Shown here: in pieces, positions 53,484 through 64,000 of the stretch | Position numbering within the stretch: the stretch's first letter is position 1 | Layout of the letters: each line of letters begins with the position of its first letter | NCBI GenBank assembly: GCA_947568835.1 | Contig: OX387609.1 | Coordinates: 1,182,001-1,246,000, forward strand | From: Protonemura montana | Lineage: Eukaryota; Arthropoda; Insecta; Plecoptera; Nemouridae | Reading direction: 5' to 3' | DNA length: 64,000 nucleotides | Translations under genes and position numbers: made by a program | The notes under the pieces: generated by a model | Database searches by the model: none | What the model saw: the letters and a program-made list of their open reading frames with translations, nothing else | What the model was told of the DNA's origin: nothing

Positions 53484-56204
53484 GTAAATTACTTTAAGAA
53501 AAGAACAATCCGATCTGTTTTCACAGCCTTGTAACTTTCTACAAGAGATTGTCAATCGACTGAATTACACCTAAGTCCCACGATTTGGTGTTCGCTAGAC
53601 GCTAGACTGGAGGAGTGTGGCGTCGGTTTAGTCTCCTTACAACCGGAACGTTATTTATAATGATGCAGGCGTCGCTACGTGCCTCTACCGGCGTCCCTTT
53701 GTGCACCGCGCTAAACGACGCAGGCGTCTTTTGTTGTACGACGCCGACGCCGACGCCGACGCCGACGACGGCTAGCAAGAGCATTAGCTAACTGAATAAA
53801 CTCGTCATATAAGGAGACAAAAGACGGGCGTAATTGATAGCATTCAAGATGGGCTTTTACTTGGGAAAGAAGGGGGGAAAAAAAGAGAAGCTTCGAGGAA
53901 ATGAAAGGAAAATAAGGTTTTGGGAACAGCGCATTTTGTTCCTTCTTTTACAGAGTGGCAAATGTATTAAGTTTGGGATGTTTCGTGCTTTTTTCCCCGA
54001 ACGAGTTCTTAATGTTTTCACAGAGCTGGTGATATTTTGTGCGGACGCTCGCTTGTTTTTTAAATTAAAATACTTGGAAAAGTCGAGGATTATTTGTGAA
54101 ATGCAATCGGCGATTGATTTTCAACCGAAAAATAACTGTTTTTGTCCGAGTTGACGAAACCAATTTTTCAATTTCTTTGCAAAATTCTCTTAATTTCTAA
54201 TTTTTTTTTTTTGCTTGTCTGTAAAAACTATATGAAACATATCACGAGAACGCAATAATTATTTTCGACTTGTAAAGAAAAATTCGAACCCAAAAAGTAG
54301 TTCGTTCACTACCTAATACAATCATCTCTGACATACCATCATAGCCAGCCCCTGAATACAACCCGCTTTACACAAGCGTAGCGAGGGAAGTCCGAAAAGA
54401 ACGTCCAGGGGCGCTTTTGACAAGCAATGAAAAAAACGGCACTCGTTGGTTTCTCAAAACAAGTAAACCAGAAAAAATTGGGAGACAAAAAGTGACGTCC
54501 ATTTCTGCTCCATTAAACCACGTGGTTGCTCGTGTTTTTCACTCTTGGAAAATACATTTTACAAATTTTACCATCACTATCTTTATTCAAGAAGCCACTT
54601 TTCTCGCCCGTTCTCTGTCTCTCTTTTGCTTATCTGATAGCATCATTGCCGTCGTGTACATTATGCTGATGCTCTTCTGATGGAATCCAATTAGGTACAA
54701 TGGATGTTGCCAGCGGAATTGCGTCGTTAAACAAGACTGGCGTTGTTTGGGGGGCGGGGACGTTGTGCTCGTTGCACGGGGGTCGAGTTTAACGGGGGAA
54801 AAGATGCAACGTTTAGTCGCCGTTGCATTCTGTGACGTAGAGTGGCATCTTATGACGTAATGATGATTTCGCCTGGCAACACGTTTTGACGTGTGTTGGA
54901 GAAGATCAGAATTTAATGGTTGAACTCGAGTGCTTTTTTTTTGATCTTCATTTTCTTTAGCTAACAGAATTGAACTTGAGAAAAACCTATTTTAAAAGGG
55001 GTTTTGAATGCTAAGTGAAAGACAACTAAATTTGCTGATGCTTCGCTGATGGAACGTGTTTTCGATCACACAAAGGGAAATGTAGTTGTTCTTCACTTAG
55101 AATTCAAAACCCATTTTGAATAGTTTTTGTTAAAACTTGTGCTAAAGATAAATCAAGTAGACTTGAGTCTAAAAGCCATCATAGAGAATTGAACATAATT
55201 CGAAGAAAATTAGATGACTTTGCAAAGCAACCGTTTTTCACACACATTTTGTTGAGGTAGTTAAAAACGTAAAATAATTTTGGGGAAATTTTATATTGAA
55301 AATACAAATTATGTTAGTTTTTGAGTTATTGACTTTAATTATTTTATTTAGATGCATTTAGGAAGCTTGAACTTGGTAATTGTTATAATTTTATGTGGTT
55401 CTTTTGTTATTGGAAAATTGTCAGGACTGCTCTTACCCTTGATAAAGTAACAGGTACAAGTTACAAAACGTTGGGAAATTCAGTTGTTCTTCACTTAGCA
55501 TTGAAAACCCAGTTGAAATAGTTTTTGTCAATTAAATGTACTCACTTTTAACACAAACGCACAAAGATGTCGAACGCAGTCACCGAGTTTACGTTCGATT
55601 TCCAAACATGCTAAATCAAAGTCTCCCGCTTTGCCCAAGTCGTGCCAAATTTGCGACTACAAATTTCCGGTGTCATTTTCATATGTTTTGTCTGGCGAAT
55701 TATGAATTTACGACCGGTCGCAAAAGTTGCCAACACGTGAAAATGTATGTCCTTGTATAAAGTTTTCCCACCCTCCTCTACGGAATAACGGCGTAGATAA
55801 AGTAACGGCATTTTCTTATTGATTTCCACGGCCACGTCGCTTTTCTTCCCGTCTGCTTTATGAGCCTGCGTAACGGTCATCGATACCTCATCGATGTCGC
55901 CCATTCAGGAATTATGCCCCCGACACTCGTGGCTGCAGACCCCCTTGTCTCGCCTCGCTGTACCTAGCCGTGGTCGAGATTACTTATGATGGAGTTTCAG
56001 ATAAATTTCCTGGCAAAGGATAAAGATGTTTTGCTTCTGTCCTGCTTGTGCGGTCGCGTCTCTTTTGTTCGGCTTGACGCTATTAGTCGTCCATCATCAA
56101 ACAAAGACGCCGTTCGGGTTTTTTTCTTGCGCGTGTCCCAAGTTACATACATGTGTCACACATGGTTGAAGCTTGTTTTGCTATTTATTAAAAGAAATAC
56201 TAAT

Positions 56205-56880
56205 ATTCTCTTGAAAATTGATGTCCAAACGGGGACACGAACCCCGATCTCCACCTGTCGCGAGTGTTGCTCTAACCAATTGAGCTACTTGGACCCTGAT
56301 CTCCACCTGTCGCGGGTGTTGCTCTAACCAATTGAGCTACTTGGACTCCGATCTTCACCTGTCACGGGTGTTGCTCTAACCAATTGAGCTACTTGGACCC
56401 AGATCTCCACCTGTCGCGGGTGTTGCTTTAACCAATTGAGCTACTTGGACCCCGATCTCCACCTGTCGTGGGTGTTGCTCTAACCAATTAAGCTACTTGG
56501 ACCCCGATCTCCACCTGTCGCGGGTGTTGCTCTAACCAATTGAGCTACTTGGACCCCGATCTCCACCTGTCGCGGGTGTCGCTCTAACCAATTGAGCTAC
56601 TTAGACCCCGATCTCCATCTGTCGCGGGTGTTGCTCTAACCAATTGAACTACTTGGACCCCGATCTCCACCTGTCTCGGGTTTTGCTCTAACCAATTGAG
56701 CTACTTGGACTCCGATCTCCACCTGTCACGGGTTTTGCTCTAACCAATTGAGCTACTTGGACCCTGATCTCCACCTGTCGCGAATGTTGCTCTAACCAAT
56801 TGAGCTTTTTAGACACATAATTTTTGAGCGCTTTGCAAGCGTTTGCAATTTAAATCAGATTTCACATGCAATAGTTTGGT
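56205..56880 (-). mobile_element. tRNA-type SINE with ~11 reiterated 52-bp heads
   Basis: Minus-oriented array of about eleven 52-bp units, each with the A-box half (TAGCTCAATTGG) and the GATCGGGGTC stem. Only the last unit (near 56240) continues into a B-box-like GGTTCGTGTCCCCGTTTGG and the ATCAATTTTC tail. The upstream flank (56815-56875) carries a GCAAGCGTTTGCAATTTAAATC tail word of another copy. Confidence 0.86.
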
Positions 56881-57562
56881 TTCATACCAATATAAAAATC
56901 AATTCATCAAATATCACGAATATATGCTTGCATCTAAGTCTGATTTTTGAAGAAAAATGTTACTTCCGGTCCGTTTTAATTTATTATTGGTGTAAAATCT
57001 CAGCGGTGTTTTTTTTTTAAGCACCCATTGACCACTTGAAAATAAGATTTGCAGTTATTTTTTTTCAATATAGTTTTTCATCATAGTTCTTTAAGACACG
57101 ATTGTGGATTTGTGTATTTTTTACGCTCGGCGTTTGTTTCTTGCAACATTTCCCCGTCCATCAGAGAACATAGATTGAATTAACGGATCTTTAACTCATT
57201 TTAATTGCTAACTTATCTTGGGTGCAATTGCTTTGAGAGTTCAAAGAACACGAGCACACTTTCACTCTTACTACCATACAACGAGCACGACCGAACGTCG
57301 ATGACAAGAACTGAAATCACCACACAATGGAGCGGGAACGCATCTTGCAATATTGACAATTGGCTATTCGCTAGCTTCGAGGATAACCAAGGAAGCAATA
57401 CTCGCCGCTAGTTGTTTGCTCAGAAGTTAGAGCAACGCTAGCAACCATTGTTTGAACTCTGCCCCATGTTTTGTGACCGTTAAACAGAATCCAACTAAAT
57501 ATTAGTTGGAGATCAACGAGCCGTGATAATATTTGTTGGCTAAGCAGTTTGTCTGGCTTGGT

Positions 57563-57589
57563 GGGGGGGGGGGGGGGGGGGGGGGGGGG
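57563..57589. repeat. Poly-G tract, 27 bases
   Basis: Longest G homopolymer in the window; G-quadruplex potential. Confidence 0.95.
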
Positions 57590-58569
57590 CGTTTTACCAG
57601 ATGGTCACGTTGTGGAAACTGCAAGGTGCAAGTTGCGCTCGGTGCAGCGGGTGAAGGTTTTAATTGCCACTTTGTTGGAAGGTTTTTACTGATTTTCAGA
57701 GATGAACTGTCAGCTAAAAAAATTATAATTTTATAACCGGCTTAAAGCGAAGCTAGAGCATCGTTAAAAGTTGGTAATGATATATTTTCTAGGAGCCTGG
57801 CCTATTTTAAAACTTTCTGCATAATCGTATTCATTTTTGGCAAACGCAAACAAATTGCATTATTTGTTAAATTAAATTTGTTGTAAAATAAATGTATTTT
57901 TTGTAAGTTGTTAAAATTACTATGTTTAAGATGATTGAAAATGAGGTGCGATGTGTAAGGTTTTGAAGAAAAATTTAAGAAAGTCAGACAAAGTTTGAAA
58001 TAATGCCATTGGTCAGACGGCCAAGGTCAAAGACATTCAAGGCCAACCAATGACTGTGTTCCATTCGAACGGCCGTCATCCAACCTGTAATAACTGCTTA
58101 AATATAGAACAGTTTCATGAGAGAGACCCAAAGTTCGATTAATCGGATGGTGTGTGGGAGGGGGTGGGGGTGGGGGTTGGGGGATGTATTTTTTGAGCCC
58201 CGGCAAAATGAGTTATCTCCAGAGTTGTCCCGAACCATATCGGCTCCCCAGGGAAGACTTGGGAAGCGATAAACTGGGAAATCCGACTGCAATAAATAAT
58301 CCGATAATTTAGCAGATAATCCTGGCGAAGATTATTGGAGCATAAACAAGAAAGTTTGGCGAAAGGTGAGACGCTGGAAGAAACGCGCGTGAAACCAGCA
58401 CGGGCTTATGTTTTCAACGTCTCTCTTCTGAGATATTATTTATTTTCACAAATTAATTCTTGCAGGTATGAAAACTTGCTTCCCGTTGTCCCTTTTGAAA
58501 TTCAACAAATGCTTACAGTGCTCTTATGTAAATTCTGTTGTGCGGTCTTTAAAAAAGCTACACTGGCTT

Positions 58570-58738
58570 AGCGGAAATATTATTTAAATTGCAAACGCTT
58601 GCAATGCGCGGTGTATTTTGTTATTATGAACACTATAGGGCATCAAAAATTGATGCTCAAACGGGGACTAAACGGTCTTCGTTTGGGCATCAATTTTTGA
58701 GACGGTAATAGTGTTCATAATAACAAAATACACCGCCT
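58570..58738. mobile_element. Fold-back of two tRNA-SINE tails
   Basis: Minus-oriented tail (CGGTGTATTTTGTTATTATG ... ATCAAAAATTGATGC) followed within about 20 bp by its plus-oriented counterpart (GGGCATCAATTTTTGAGACG ... AATAACAAAATACACCG). The inverted arms are about 60 bp and would form a long hairpin. The heads are lost. Confidence 0.75.
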
Positions 58739-60266
58739 TGAACCAGATTGATACACATATATCTCAGTCCTTTTGTCAGCCATATGACATCAATAGCAGA
58801 TCTAAAGTTTGCAAGCGCGTGGCTATAACTCATTCCATTCCATTCAAGCGGCTACCTTTGAGGCGATTTATCTCGACTTTAAAATAACAAGGTACGTCGA
58901 CAATTATGCCAAGTTTACCGAGATTCTCTGGTGCACGAAACCTAACAAAAAGCATCCGTGATAGCGCCCCACCGCCGCCGCCGCCGCCACCGCCGCCGCC
59001 TCTAGTCCCGTTCACAGCCTGCTTGCTATTATTCATTGTTAAACCACGATAATGGTGTTAAGTTCTTCTATCTTTGCCCGAGTCGAGCGGCGGTGAAAGA
59101 AGCGACAAACTTTCTAGATGTTTAAAACATTTCCTCGTCCGAATACGGAGCGTCACTTTCGCTGGAGGAGAAAGCAAACTAGGTCGTGTCGTATTAATTG
59201 TTATTATGGTGATAATGATAAACTTTAGCGTGACATAAGAGTGTGGGTTGGTAAAAGGGGTTGGGGTTGGTGGGGACTCGCAAGAAAACTTTTCACTCTT
59301 GTCGCAACGTGACGCGTCTTCAGACTTGGCGGGCGCCATTTTGTTAAGTGGAAAAGTCTGCAGAAACCGTGTTGGATTCAAGGGTCAATTTTAGAGTATT
59401 TTATTTATTTAGACACCGAGAGCTACTTAAACTTTCTTGAACTCTGCGTGGCTTGAATTGGGCTGCATTAGCGCTTGGCTCCCTGGTTTTAAACAATGTC
59501 GAGTATTTTCAAGCGGCCGCTTTTAATGCTGGCTTTTAAATTTCTGACAACCGAGATGGATATTTGAGTAGAACATACGGAAATTTAGCGAAATTTGAAG
59601 AGAAATAAGTCTAAAATTTGGCAATTTAGGCGTTTTCTTTGAAATGGCCAAAGCACAATATTTTTTAAATTGTATTTGCTATGTAAGTTACGTTACGGTG
59701 ACGCACTTGGTGTTAGAAAAGATAAACTTCAATCGAATTATTTTAGATTCTAATTCGTGATTTTGGAGTTTCTTGGAGTTCCAATGAAAGCCAGTAGATG
59801 AGGTTACTGAACGCATCGAAAACAAGATGGTGGAAAGCAGTTTCCATGGCGATGAAATCAATTTCAGGTGGCTGTGATTGAAAGTCAACAATCGCAAGTT
59901 CATTTAAAGAATTTTTCGATTAACTGGGTACCTATACAAGTTAAAACTTTATAATTCTTCCAGATTTAGAGCGGCTATGAAATGGGTCTTCTTGAGTAGT
60001 GAACTTTGGCCATCGCTCGCAGAAAACAAGCAACGCAGCGCTAAAGAGGGGCAATCAATCAAGTGCAGCGTTCGCGCAGCGTTGCAGCCAATACCAATTT
60101 TTCCGCCAGTAAATTTGAATAATTTAGTGCGGTTTTTTTCCCGCGCTCGTTCTCTTTCTCCCTCGCTCGCTTGATCCTGATCTGTTATTTCCATCGAGCG
60201 GTTTTATGACGAGAATTTATTGCCCGGCCGGAAAGCGGATGTTGATTCGGGGTATACGCACGCTGC

Positions 60267-60306
60267 CCAGCGCAGCCGCTGCCCAGCGCAGCCGCTGCCC
60301 AGCGTG
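60267..60306. repeat. Short GC-rich direct repeat
   Basis: CTGCCCAGCGCAGCCG repeated about 2.5 times. It lies in a GC-rich patch (60000-60480) with no assignable gene. Confidence 0.8.
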
Positions 60307-60588
60307 CGTTCGGCTGCGCCAGATTTGCATCGCCGATGGCAACGGGATTAAACAATTTCGCCGGCGAAAGCCCGTAGGAAAATATTTGGTTTCACTCGCG
60401 GAAAATTACCAGCCGTGGCCGTTGGGCTGCAGGAAAAACATCGGGCGGTTCGTGGTTTTGCGGAGGCCCCAGTATACAAATTTGTTTCAAATTTTGATGG
60501 GTAAAATATTTGTTTAAAGTTTATTATTCACGCTCTTTATTTGGCATAAAATAAGAATTGCGTAGCGTTGAAGAATTAAAACCCGCGA

Positions 60589-61099
60589 CAAGCGCCCTGT
60601 CACGGAATGTCCAGCACAGAGGCGACGGCGAGTGTCCGCTCCTTTGCGTGGAGTGAAACAAGCGCCCTGTCACGGAATGTCCAGCACAGAGGCGACGGCG
60701 AGTGTCCGCTCCTTTGCGTGGAGTGAAACAAGCGCCCTGTCACGGAATGTCCAGCACAGAGGCGACGGCGAGTGTCCGCTCCTTTGCGTGGAGTGAAACA
60801 AGCGCCCTGTCACGGAATGTCCAGCACAGAGGCGACGACAAGTGTCCGCTCCTTTGCGTGGAGCGAAACAAGCGCCCTGTCACGGAATGTCCAGCACAGA
60901 GGCGACGGCGAGTGTCCGCTCCTTTGCGTGGAGTGAAACAAGCGCCCTGTCACGGAATGTCCAGCACAGAGGCGACGACAAGTGTCCGCTCCTTTGCGTG
61001 GAGCGAAACAAGCGCCCTGTCACGGAATGTCCAGCACAGAGGCGACGGCGAGTGTCCGCTCCTTTGCGTGGAGCGAAACAAGCGCCCTGTCACGGAATC
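60589..61099. repeat. 70-bp tandem array, ~7 copies
   Basis: CACGGAATGT recurs at 60601, 60671, 60741 and so on to 61091. Two alternating unit variants (GACGGCGAG / GACGACAAG, and GAGTGAAAC / GAGCGAAAC). It runs directly into a tRNA-type SINE, so one may have seeded the other. Confidence 0.96.
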
Positions 61100-61440
61100 G
61101 TCTCGAAAAACCAGTGTCCAAGTAGCTCAATTGGTTAGAGCAACACCCGCGACAGGTGGAGATCGGGGTCCAAGTAGCTCAATTGGTTAGAGCAGCACCC
61201 GCGACAGGTGGAGATCGGGGTCCAAGTAGCTCAATTGGTTAGAGCAACACCCGTGACAGGTGGAGATCGGGGTCCAAGTAGCTCAATTGGTTAGAGCAAC
61301 ACCCGCGACAGGTGGAGATCAGGGTTCGAGTAGCTCAATTGGTTAGAGCAACACCCGTGACAGGTGGAGATCGGGGTTCCAGTCACCGTTAGAGCATCAA
61401 TTTTTGAGACGGTTATAATGTTCATAATAATTAAAGGCTT
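61100..61440 (+). mobile_element. tRNA-type SINE with 5 reiterated 52-bp heads and tail
   Basis: Leader TCGTCTCGAAAAACCAGTG, five 52-bp heads from about 61117 to 61376, the last continuing through GGTTCCAGTCACCG into ATCAATTTTTGAGACGGTTA and TAATGTTCATAATAATTAAA. The same leader precedes the arrays at 32445 and 29440, so it belongs to the element. Confidence 0.86.
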
Positions 61441-62435
61441 TATAAACCCTTTAGTACTAAAACTGAGTTTAAGTTTAGGCTCCAAAATCTGACGGTAAAG
61501 TTGTAAAAAATCTGTCAAATAACGTGTTTTTTTTTTGCATTTTCAACCACAGTCAATATTTGTTTTGATGATTTTAGCTCTAAAAACCCATGCAGACGCC
61601 AAAAAATCAGGAAATAAAGTCTGTTCAACTCTGGGACCCGATTCACAAGGACGAGGGTCAAAATATGAGCCAATCACAGACTGTGTTTTCAGATTTCCTG
61701 GTAATGTTACCATGGTGATAACAGCTTTTGACTCCCAAATATATGGAGTTAATTTTGGCGGTGCGATTTGAACGGTTGTATCTGGCTTGCTATTGGTCCA
61801 CGGACTTCCTGGACTGCATTTACTTAGATTAACTGCAATTATAAATCTAGTTCATAAAGACTCTCTTTTTGCACCGCATAACGATGGTCCCTGAACCTCT
61901 CTTGCAAGATATCAGGTTACCAGTGGAAAAAAACACCACGTTTCACTCCACGACGGTTGGTACCATTTAAACAATGTCTTCCTAGCTTGTGTCAGATTGT
62001 CGAGTGATCATCGCAGTGCAAGTTACCAACATGAAACCAAATGTCGGTACAGAACGCACTTACGCTTACTGCGTTCTCTCAAGTATAAAAATTCTATGAA
62101 TTAATTATTGTCAAAACGAAACAGTTAATGGAGTTTGAAGTATTTTTTTGTTTTAAAGTTCGTGGAAAATTTGTGTTGGGCACAAAGATGGTTTGTCAAG
62201 TACTAGCATGTAAATAATTGATGAAACTTTGTGCTCGTCGCTGTCTGAGAGGATGGTTCTTGCAAAGGGTGTGGTTTTTGGTTGCTTCTTCAAACATAAC
62301 ACTTTGTATGAAGGTTAAATGAGAGAGCTTCAACTTCAGCAAAGTATTTCAGTCACTGGGGCAGTTTAACAATATATTCCATAAAGATATGATCAATATT
62401 TGGGAGGTTATTTTCAAGTTATTCAGTTAATTGGT
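61441..62435. other. No gene recognised
   Basis: Contains a block (61669-61725) similar to 28607-28662, sharing GCCAATCACAGAC and GTTACC..(G)GTGATAAC. Otherwise featureless. Confidence 0.5.
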
Positions 62436-63180
62436 CTGAAACAAGTAACCCGTGCCCGGCATCGGGCAGTTCATCACAATGTAATAGTAATGTGTGGGTG
62501 AAACAAGGGTTTTCATGGCAATCTAAAACAAGTAACCCGTGCCCGGCATCGGGCAGTTCATCACAATGTAATAGTAATGTGTGGGTGAAACAAGGGTTTT
62601 CATGGCAATCTAAAACAAGTAACCCGTGCCCGGCATCGGGCAGTTCATCACAATGTAATAGTAATGGGTGGGTGAAACAAGGGTTTTCATGGCAATCTAA
62701 AACAAGTAACCCGTGCCCGGCATCGGGCAGTTCATCACAATGTAATAGTAATGTGTGGGTGAAACAAGGGTTTTCATGGCAATCTAAACAAGTAACCCGT
62801 GCTCGGCATCGGGCAGTTCATCACAATGTAATAGTAATGGGTGGGTGAAACAAGGGTTGTCATGGCAATCTAAAACAAGTAACCCGTGCCCGGCATCGGG
62901 CAGTTCATAACAATGTAATAGTAATGGGTGAGTGAAACAAGGGTTGTCATGGCAATCTAAAACAAGTAACCCGTGCCCGGCATCGGGCAGTTCATCACAA
63001 TGTAATAGTAATGGGTGGGTGAAACAAGGGTTGTCATGGCAATCTAAAACAAGTAACCCGTGCCCGGCATCGGGCAGTTCATCACAATGTAATAGTAATG
63101 GGTGAGTGAAACAAGGGTTGCCATGGCAATCTAAAACAAGTAACCCGTGCCCGGCATCGGGCAGTTCATCACAATGTCAT
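62436..63180. repeat. 87-bp tandem array, ~9 copies
   Basis: ACAAGTAACCCGTGCCCGGC recurs from 62441 every 87 bp (one interval is 86). Each unit has a perfect small hairpin GCCCGGCATCGGGC. The 29-codon period leaves one frame open for four units, broken by the single-base deletion near 62788. Confidence 0.96.
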
Positions 63181-63310
63181 AGTAACTAGTAGTGCACCCG
63201 CTGTGTACGCAGCTGCCATGTGTTAGGTGACAGTCAAGAGTGGTGTGTAGATTTGAAATGATTTCAACAATATTTCAATACCTAGAAAAGATCTTTTTGC
63301 CAGCCTTTTG

Positions 63311-63405
63311 GTAGCGTAGCAACGGAAATTTTCAGAGCTGATGGTTGCAATGAAATTTAGGTTTCCGTTGCTACGCTACGAATTATTCCGTTGCTACGCG
63401 CTACG
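63311..63405. repeat. Inverted repeat with 18-bp perfect arms plus a third copy
   Basis: GTAGCGTAGCAACGGAAA (63311-63328) and its exact complement TTTCCGTTGCTACGCTAC (63362-63379), followed by a further TTCCGTTGCTACGCGCTACG (63386-63405). A hairpin with a 33-bp loop. Confidence 0.9.
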
Positions 63406-63737
63406 ATTTCGATGGTGAAAAAGTGTCTTGTTGTCGGACTTTTTCCGTCGATTTTTTTGTAAATTTTCATCATTTCACCTGCAAAACCCGATTCAATCGC
63501 CGTGAAAATGGCACAATAGTATGTGATCCCGATTTACGAACCGATCTAGCGCAAGCGCCGGCTTTTTAGACGAAACTTCACGATTTATATAAAGATGTAC
63601 AAACGCCCCTTTAAAAAAAAAAAAAAAAAATGTGAATATTTAAATTTTTTTTTCGAAATAAAAAGTTCAGAAAATATTTTAAAACCTTTAATAATTCTTG
63701 GAATTTTTTTAAAAATAAAAAAAATTATTTGAATTTA

Positions 63738-63985
63738 TCAACTTAACCTAACCTAACCTAACCTAACCTGACCTAACCTAATCTAACCAAACCTAACCTA
63801 ACTTAACCTAACCTAAACTAACCTAACCTAACCTAACGTAACGTAACCTAACCTAACCTAACCTAACCTAACCTAACCTAACCTAACCTAACCTAACCTA
63901 ACCTAACCGAACCTAACCTAACCGAACCTAACCTAACCTAACCTAACCTAACCTAACCTAGCCTAACCTAACCTAACATTACCTA
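63738..63985. repeat. (AACCT)n, arthropod telomere-type repeat, interstitial
   Basis: About 49 pentamers, mostly AACCT, with scattered variants (AACCG, AACTT, AACGT). This is the C-strand of TTAGG, the common arthropod telomeric motif. Its orientation relative to the flanking single-copy DNA is the reverse of what a chromosome end on the right would show, and it is followed by poly-A, so it is interstitial. Confidence 0.9.
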
Positions 63986-64000
63986 AAAAAAAAAAAAAAA

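Larger units (their letters stand above)
52908..60588. other. Upstream intron or flank with SINE fragments, no gene assigned
   Basis: Apart from the separately listed elements, no exon could be supported. Open frames with a codon-like look but no recognised domain: 55611-55904 minus (starting MGDIDEVSMTVTQAHKADGK) and 59058-59345 minus (starting AAAATGGCGCCCGCC). A block repeated three times lies at 54980-55520. Confidence 0.4.

Noticed and set aside
56205..56820. tRNA gene cluster
   Set aside because: Units are 52 bp, lack a T-arm and paired acceptor stem, and the anticodon loop is not canonical.
60702..61190. 162-codon frame with MSAPLRGVKQAPCHG-type repeats
   Set aside because: Product of the 70-bp array. 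Successive units shift frame and it ends in SINE sequence.
62492..62848. 118-codon repeat frame (WVKQGFSWQSK)
   Set aside because: Follows from the 87-bp array and is broken by a one-base deletion; no other coding evidence.

Overview
The window reads as a piece of an arthropod nuclear genome. It holds one confidently recognised gene, a neuroligin of the arthropod type, on the minus strand in eight exons (48964 down to 2544). There is also a short TTAGG-type repeat (read here as CCTAA) at the right edge. Introns are long, up to about 17 kb, and full of SINEs and minisatellites. I cannot name the species. Gene density is about one gene per 64 kb, and nothing suggests a bacterial, organellar or viral sequence.

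Layout. 1-2543: region downstream of the neuroligin stop codon, with a CpG-rich promoter-like block (1845-2050). 2544-48964: the neuroligin gene, whose exons are 48803-48964, 34775-34972, 32069-32342, 31247-31480, 28961-29183, 11616-11767, 11447-11535 and 2544-3418. Joined, they give one open frame of about 734 residues: most of the cholinesterase-like domain, a stalk, a transmembrane helix and a proline-rich tail ending in a PDZ ligand. The N-terminal exon(s) lie beyond the window or were not found. One exon on the opposite strand (26954-27056) is a clear piece of a Sec24 COPII protein, sitting inside a 17-kb neuroligin intron. 48965-64000: upstream intron or flank with repeats only.

The rest is repeats. 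Two unrelated SINE families dominate. One has a 5S-rRNA-like head, the other a tRNA-like head. In both, the RNA-derived, promoter-bearing segment is tandemly reiterated inside the element (91-bp and 52-bp units). At least ten further tandem arrays are present, with periods of 5, 7, 15, 20, 36, 37, 41, 60, 70, 87, 88 and 114 bp. The most striking is the 88-bp array at 30005-31325. It is a 15-fold amplification of the 3' end of a neuroligin exon together with its 5' splice site. Exon boundaries were deduced by eye from splice consensus, phase and family similarity. No alignment program or database was run.
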